DNA from: an uncultured Candidatus Melainabacteria bacterium
GTDB taxonomy: Bacteria; Cyanobacteriota; Vampirovibrionia; Gastranaerophilales; Gastranaerophilaceae
Direction of reading: 5' to 3'
Assembly (NCBI GenBank): GCA_934700385.1
Contig: CAKUXO010000033.1
Coordinates: 1-12,559, forward strand
Length of the DNA stretch: 12,559 nucleotides
Position numbers and translations under genes: made by a program. Shown piece by piece: positions 12,438 through 12,559 of the stretch. Under the pieces are notes generated by a model that did not search any database, had not been told where the DNA came from, and saw only the letters and a list, made by a program, of their open reading frames with translations. The first letter of the stretch is position 1, and each line of letters opens with the position of its first letter.

Positions 12438-12559
12438 ATGTTTATTTTATAAAAAATGTGTTATGGGTGACTTTTGGATGACTGTAATTAGACATTTAAA
12501 ATTAAAATGTCTGACACATAAAATGATAAATTTTAAAATTGAACGATTTTAAGGGAAGA
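12438..12559. other. Downstream of tRNA-fMet: no gene recognised
   Basis: The last 122 bases hold no convincing gene. There is an 8-bp inverted repeat, AGACATTT (12490-12497) and AAATGTCT (12505-12512), and a degenerate tandem repeat GGTGACTTTT-GGATGACTGT around 12465-12484. A 29-codon frame (12463-12552) lacks a ribosome binding site and is not called. Confidence 0.4.

Noticed and set aside
12463..12552. 29-codon frame after the tRNA terminator
   Set aside because: No ribosome binding site, no recognised similarity, and a length expected by chance.

Overview
The window is AT-rich (roughly 30% GC by eye), uses the standard genetic code, and carries scattered single housekeeping genes between lineage-specific proteins. 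Strongly AGG-type ribosome binding sites, asparagine/lysine-rich proteins and short N-terminal leaders ending in F-K-G or F-S-G suggest an uncultured host-associated bacterium. My best guess is the Gastranaerophilales ('Melainabacteria'). That placement is inference from style and is not proven by any marker here. Nothing looks like an obvious phage, transposon or CRISPR locus.

Layout. Positions 1-2294 hold two minus-strand genes: a 540-residue coiled-coil protein with a C-terminal CHAP-type cysteine peptidase/amidase domain, and downstream of it a protein of unknown function cut by the window edge. Between them a 62-base inverted repeat could fold in the mRNA so that it hides both the ribosome binding site and the start codon of the second gene. 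Divergent from them are a small hypothetical gene (2448-2654) and a 489-residue coiled-coil protein with EF-hand-like calcium loops (2721-4190). The latter ends at a bidirectional terminator shared with a minus-strand protein built of fourteen exact 17-residue NUMOD3/IENR2-like repeats (4246-5859).

Positions 5931-12207 hold mostly core functions: uvrC (nucleotide excision repair, lacking the usual C-terminal HhH domain), a small unknown protein, rplY (ribosomal protein L25), an extended dihydropteroate synthase folP (folate synthesis), a coupled pair of an unknown 110-residue protein and a YkgJ-type cysteine-cluster protein, and a LOG-family nucleotide phosphoribohydrolase. A divergent pair follows: an Fe-S HhH-GPD-like DNA glycosylase and an XRE-type regulator, separated by a perfect 13-bp inverted repeat that is a good operator candidate. 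The window closes with initiator tRNA-fMet and its terminator.

Themes. Two genes concern DNA repair (uvrC and the glycosylase) and one encodes a likely DNA-binding repeat protein next to uvrC. Two large coiled-coil proteins share an N-terminus (M-T-Q/T-G-I) and lack Sec signals, which hints at a common localisation or export route. I see no complete novel defence or secretion system. The most interesting items are the start-codon hairpin, the 17-residue repeat protein, the HhH-less UvrC and the regulator/glycosylase module.
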